Both the position numbers and the translations under genes were made by a program. Shown piece by piece: positions 61,780 to 64,000 of a stretch of DNA of 64,000 bases. The stretch lies in assembly GCF_002727065.1 (NCBI RefSeq), contig NZ_PDVP01000002.1, positions 248,001-312,000 on the forward strand, read 5' to 3'. Origin of the DNA: Zhengella mangrovi. Lineage in GTDB: Bacteria; Pseudomonadota; Alphaproteobacteria; Rhizobiales; Rhizobiaceae. The notes under the pieces were generated by a model that saw nothing but the letters and a program-made list of their open reading frames with translations, had not been told where the DNA came from and did not search any database. Position 1 is the first letter of the stretch. Each line of letters starts with the position of its first letter.

Positions 61780-62934
61780 CTACCGGCCGGGCAGCCAGCG
61801 CTCCAGCCTTCGGAGCGCCTCGGCCATGTCGTCCGGGGTTCCAGCGTAGGAAAAACGCATCGTGTGGCTGCCCTCGACGGGATCGAAGTCCAGGCCCGGC
61901 GTGGCCGCGACCAGGGCTTCCGACAGCATCGAGCGGGCAAAGGCCATGGAATCGTTGGTGTAACGGCTGACGTCGCAATAGGCGTAGAAGGCGCCGTCCA
62001 TCGGCGCTGCGAGCGGAAGGCCAAGGCGCGGCAAGGCGTCCATCAGCAGGGTCCGGCTTTCACCGTAGCGCGCCTTGACCTGCTCGAGGTCCGCCGTGGC
62101 GTTGAAGGCTTCCACGGCCGCGATCTGCGACAGTTCGGGAGCCGAAATGTAGAGGCTCTGCCCGATCCGCTCGATGGGCCGGACCAGGGCTTCGGGCAGG
62201 ACCATCCAGCCGATCCGCCAGCCGGTCATGCAGTAGTATTTCGAGAAGGAATTGATGATCGTGATGTCGTTGTCGAGCGCCAGCGCCGTGGTGTCGTGAC
62301 CGCTGAAGTTCAGCCGGTGATAGATCTCGTCGGAAATCAGCGTGATCGAGCGTTCGCGGGCCAGGTCGGCGATGGCCGCGAGTTCCGCGTCGGGGATGAC
62401 CGCACCGGTGGGATTGGCCGGGCTGGCGAAGAGCACACCGGCAAGCGGCGCCGCGGCATGGGCCGCCGCGACCTGCCCGGCCTTCAGGTAGCCGTCGGCA
62501 TCAAGCGGGATCTCGACGACCTCCAGCCCGAGCGCCTTGAGGATATTGCGATAGGCGGGATAGCCCGGCGCGGTGATCGCAACGCGGTCGCCGGGGTCGA
62601 ACATGGCCAGGAAGGCCAGGTTGAAAGCCGCCGACGATCCGGTCGTCACGGCGATCCGCGAGGGCGAAACGTCTACACCGTAGTGGTCCGCGTAGTGGCC
62701 GGCGATCGCCTCGCGCAGGCTCTTCAGCCCGAGGGCGTCGGTGTAGCCGATGCGGCCGTCGGCCAGGGCACGGATCGCCGCCTCGCGCACGGCCCGTGGC
62801 GCCGGATCACCGGGCTGGCCGACCGCCATGGAGATGACCGGCTGGCCGGCCGCCTTCATGCGGTTGGCCTCGGCCAGGACATCCATGGCGTGAAAGGGTT
62901 CCACCGCGCTTCGCCGCGAAACGTGAAGGGTCAT
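61780..62934 (-). CDS. Class I/II PLP-dependent aminotransferase
   Basis: Cytoplasmic aminotransferase (384 aa) of the aspartate/aromatic type. It shows SMAVGQPGDPAPRAVREAA, GYTDALGLKSLREAIAGHY, ASPANPTGAVIPD and the PLP lysine K232 in NSFSKYYCMTGWRIGW; the C-terminal HTMRFSYAGTP carries the substrate-carboxylate arginine. The start at 62934 is behind GGGAG; in-frame ATG further upstream at 62985 would add a stretch without homology. Divergent from an M48 protease gene, an arrangement common in Rhizobiales. The preferred amino acid is unknown. Confidence 0.92.
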   Translation of the reverse strand: MTLHVSRRSAVEPFHAMDVLAEANRMKAAGQPVISMAVGQPGDPAPRAVREAAIRALADGRIGYTDALGLKSLREAIAGHYADHYGVDVSPSRIAVTTGSSAAFNLAFLAMFDPGDRVAITAPGYPAYRNILKALGLEVVEIPLDADGYLKAGQVAAAHAAAPLAGVLFASPANPTGAVIPDAELAAIADLARERSITLISDEIYHRLNFSGHDTTALALDNDITIINSFSKYYCMTGWRIGWMVLPEALVRPIERIGQSLYISAPELSQIAAVEAFNATADLEQVKARYGESRTLLMDALPRLGLPLAAPMDGAFYAYCDVSRYTNDSMAFARSMLSEALVAATPGLDFDPVEGSHTMRFSYAGTPDDMAEALRRLERWLPGR

Positions 62935-63100
62935 GCTCCGGTACTCCCACCTGGCCTCTTGCCCGCATCCGGGGCCGCGCGACATCGCGCCATCCTGTTC
63001 GGCCGCACAAATGCCCGATTGATGTGGCGTTCACAAGTTCATGATTGTAACTGCTTGCGGGTTTTCAGCGGAGGGCCGGTCCTGTAGCAATGGCGATGTC

Positions 63101-64000
63101 ATGACCAAAGCACTTTTCAACAGAGCACCGCTGCGCAGACTGATGAGCAAGGGCGTGGCCGTCCTGGCGGCCGGTGCCATAGCGTCCCTGCAGGCCGTCG
63201 TACCCGTACTGGCGCGCGGCAACGTGCCCGTCGTCCGGGATGCCGAGATCGAGTCCCTGGTGCGTGACTATGCGCGGCCCATCCTGAAGGCCGCCGGCCT
63301 GTCGAAGAAGGGCGTCGAGATCGTTCTCGTCAACGACCGCAGCTTCAACGCCTTCGTCGCCGGCAGGCGCCTGTTCATCAACACCGGCGCGCTGATGACA
63401 GCCGAGACGCCGAACGAGATCATCGGCGTCATCGCCCACGAGGCGGGCCATATCGCCGGCGGGCACCAGGAGCGGCTGCGCCAGCAGCTCGAACGGGCGC
63501 AGACGCTGGCCGTCGTCGGATCGCTGCTCGGCATCGGCGCCATGGCGGCCGGTGCCGCCACCAACAGCCGCGGCCTTGCCGGCGCCGGTTCCGGCATCGC
63601 GCTCGGATCCGGGGAAGCGGCCAAGCGCGGCCTGCTGGCCTACCAGCGCGGCGAAGAGATCACCGCCGACCGCTCCGCCCTGCAATATCTCAATGCGACC
63701 GGGCAGTCGGCGAAGGGCATGATCAAGACCTTCGAACGGTTCGCCAGCGCTCTCGCGCTGACAGGATCGCGGATGGACCCCTACCTGGTCAGCCACCCGA
63801 TGCCACGCGACCGCATCGCGCTGCTGGAAGACCTGGCGAAAAAGAGCAAGTTCTGGAACCGGGAAGACCCGGCGGACCTGCAGGAGCGTCACGACCTGGC
63901 GCGCGTGAAGATCGCCGCCTACACCGAGGGACCGGGCGCGGTGGCCCGCATCGGCCGCTCGCTGCATACCGCCATTGCGGGCGATTACGGCGCGGCGCTC
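63101..64000 (+). CDS. M48 family metalloprotease, BepA-like (partial)
   Basis: Exported zinc protease, cut by the right edge after 300 codons. It has a signal peptide (MSKGVAVLAAGAIASLQAVV, cleavage after VLA), the short FVAGRRLFINTGAL strand and the HEAGH zinc motif at residues 113-117, with a second acidic ligand in EEITADRSALQYL. Relatives such as BepA act in outer-membrane protein quality control and carry TPR repeats at the C-terminus, which would lie beyond the window. The divergent aminotransferase is 166 bp upstream. Confidence 0.92.
   Translation, partial: MTKALFNRAPLRRLMSKGVAVLAAGAIASLQAVVPVLARGNVPVVRDAEIESLVRDYARPILKAAGLSKKGVEIVLVNDRSFNAFVAGRRLFINTGALMTAETPNEIIGVIAHEAGHIAGGHQERLRQQLERAQTLAVVGSLLGIGAMAAGAATNSRGLAGAGSGIALGSGEAAKRGLLAYQRGEEITADRSALQYLNATGQSAKGMIKTFERFASALALTGSRMDPYLVSHPMPRDRIALLEDLAKKSKFWNREDPADLQERHDLARVKIAAYTEGPGAVARIGRSLHTAIAGDYGAAL

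Noticed and set aside
1-64000. CRISPR array, prophage, insertion sequence or integrative element
   Set aside because: No spaced repeat array, transposase, integrase or terminal repeats were seen; gene order in the second half resembles Rhizobiales core genome.

Overview
The window is GC-rich, densely packed chromosomal DNA from an alphaproteobacterium, most likely of the order Hyphomicrobiales (Rhizobiales). Three things point there: the block rne / amiC / mrcA / prfB; a suf operon that starts with an IscS-like desulfurase, lies divergent to an alpha/beta hydrolase and has an Irr-type iron control element in front; and a rhizobial-type malonyl-CoA synthetase. I see no IS element, prophage, CRISPR array, rRNA or tRNA. 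Most of the window reads as core genome, with some accessory transport and regulatory genes in the first half.

Layout. 1-4763 (minus): a family-5 solute-binding protein / DppB / DppC / double-ATPase ABC importer operon. 4764-5411: a 648-bp AT-rich regulatory region with repeated TTGCA-N-TGCAA palindromes. 5412-9847 (plus): an RND efflux pair (membrane fusion protein and pump). 9824-13850: a fused indolepyruvate ferredoxin oxidoreductase and its divergent Lrp/AsnC regulator. 13945-17152: a Tat-exported Arg/Asp-rich protein divergent from an MscS channel with a large periplasmic domain. 17268-20141: MFS and MATE transporters. 20173-21779: a TetR repressor divergent from two small membrane proteins, with two matching operators between them. 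21958-27161: a DedA-PAP2-LssY fusion, an amidase and MatB. 27172-30808: a YedZ-like haem membrane protein and a periplasmic EF-hand protein, divergent from an OmpR-type two-component system. 30831-34632: a TrmO-like protein, a DUF4386 protein, NAD kinase and a DEAD-box helicase.

34721-42626 (minus) is the SUF iron-sulfur operon in the order desulfurase, sufB, exported protein, small membrane protein, sufC, sufD, sufS, sufT, sufA. It reads away from a divergent hydrolase across an iron-control palindrome. 42849-46641 carries the hydrolase, a methyltransferase, anmK and tyrS. 46654-52771 carries a very long AsmA/YhdP-like protein, a one-Cys Bcp peroxiredoxin, a DUF455 protein and an M23 peptidase. 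52869-58042 (minus) carries prfB with a complete programmed +1 frameshift site, penicillin-binding protein 1A and an AMIN-domain amidase. 58645-61689 is RNase E behind a leader of about 600 bp. The window ends with an aminotransferase and the start of an M48 protease.

The least explained elements are the TTGCA-N-TGCAA operator array, the two small proteins inside the suf operon, the Tat-exported Arg/Asp-rich protein, the EF-hand / YedZ-like / two-component module, the 22-bp tandem hairpin repeat upstream of mrcA and the structured leader of the DEAD-box gene. Nothing here is clearly a wholly new multi-gene system; the EF-hand/haem/two-component module and the operator array are the best candidates for something undescribed.
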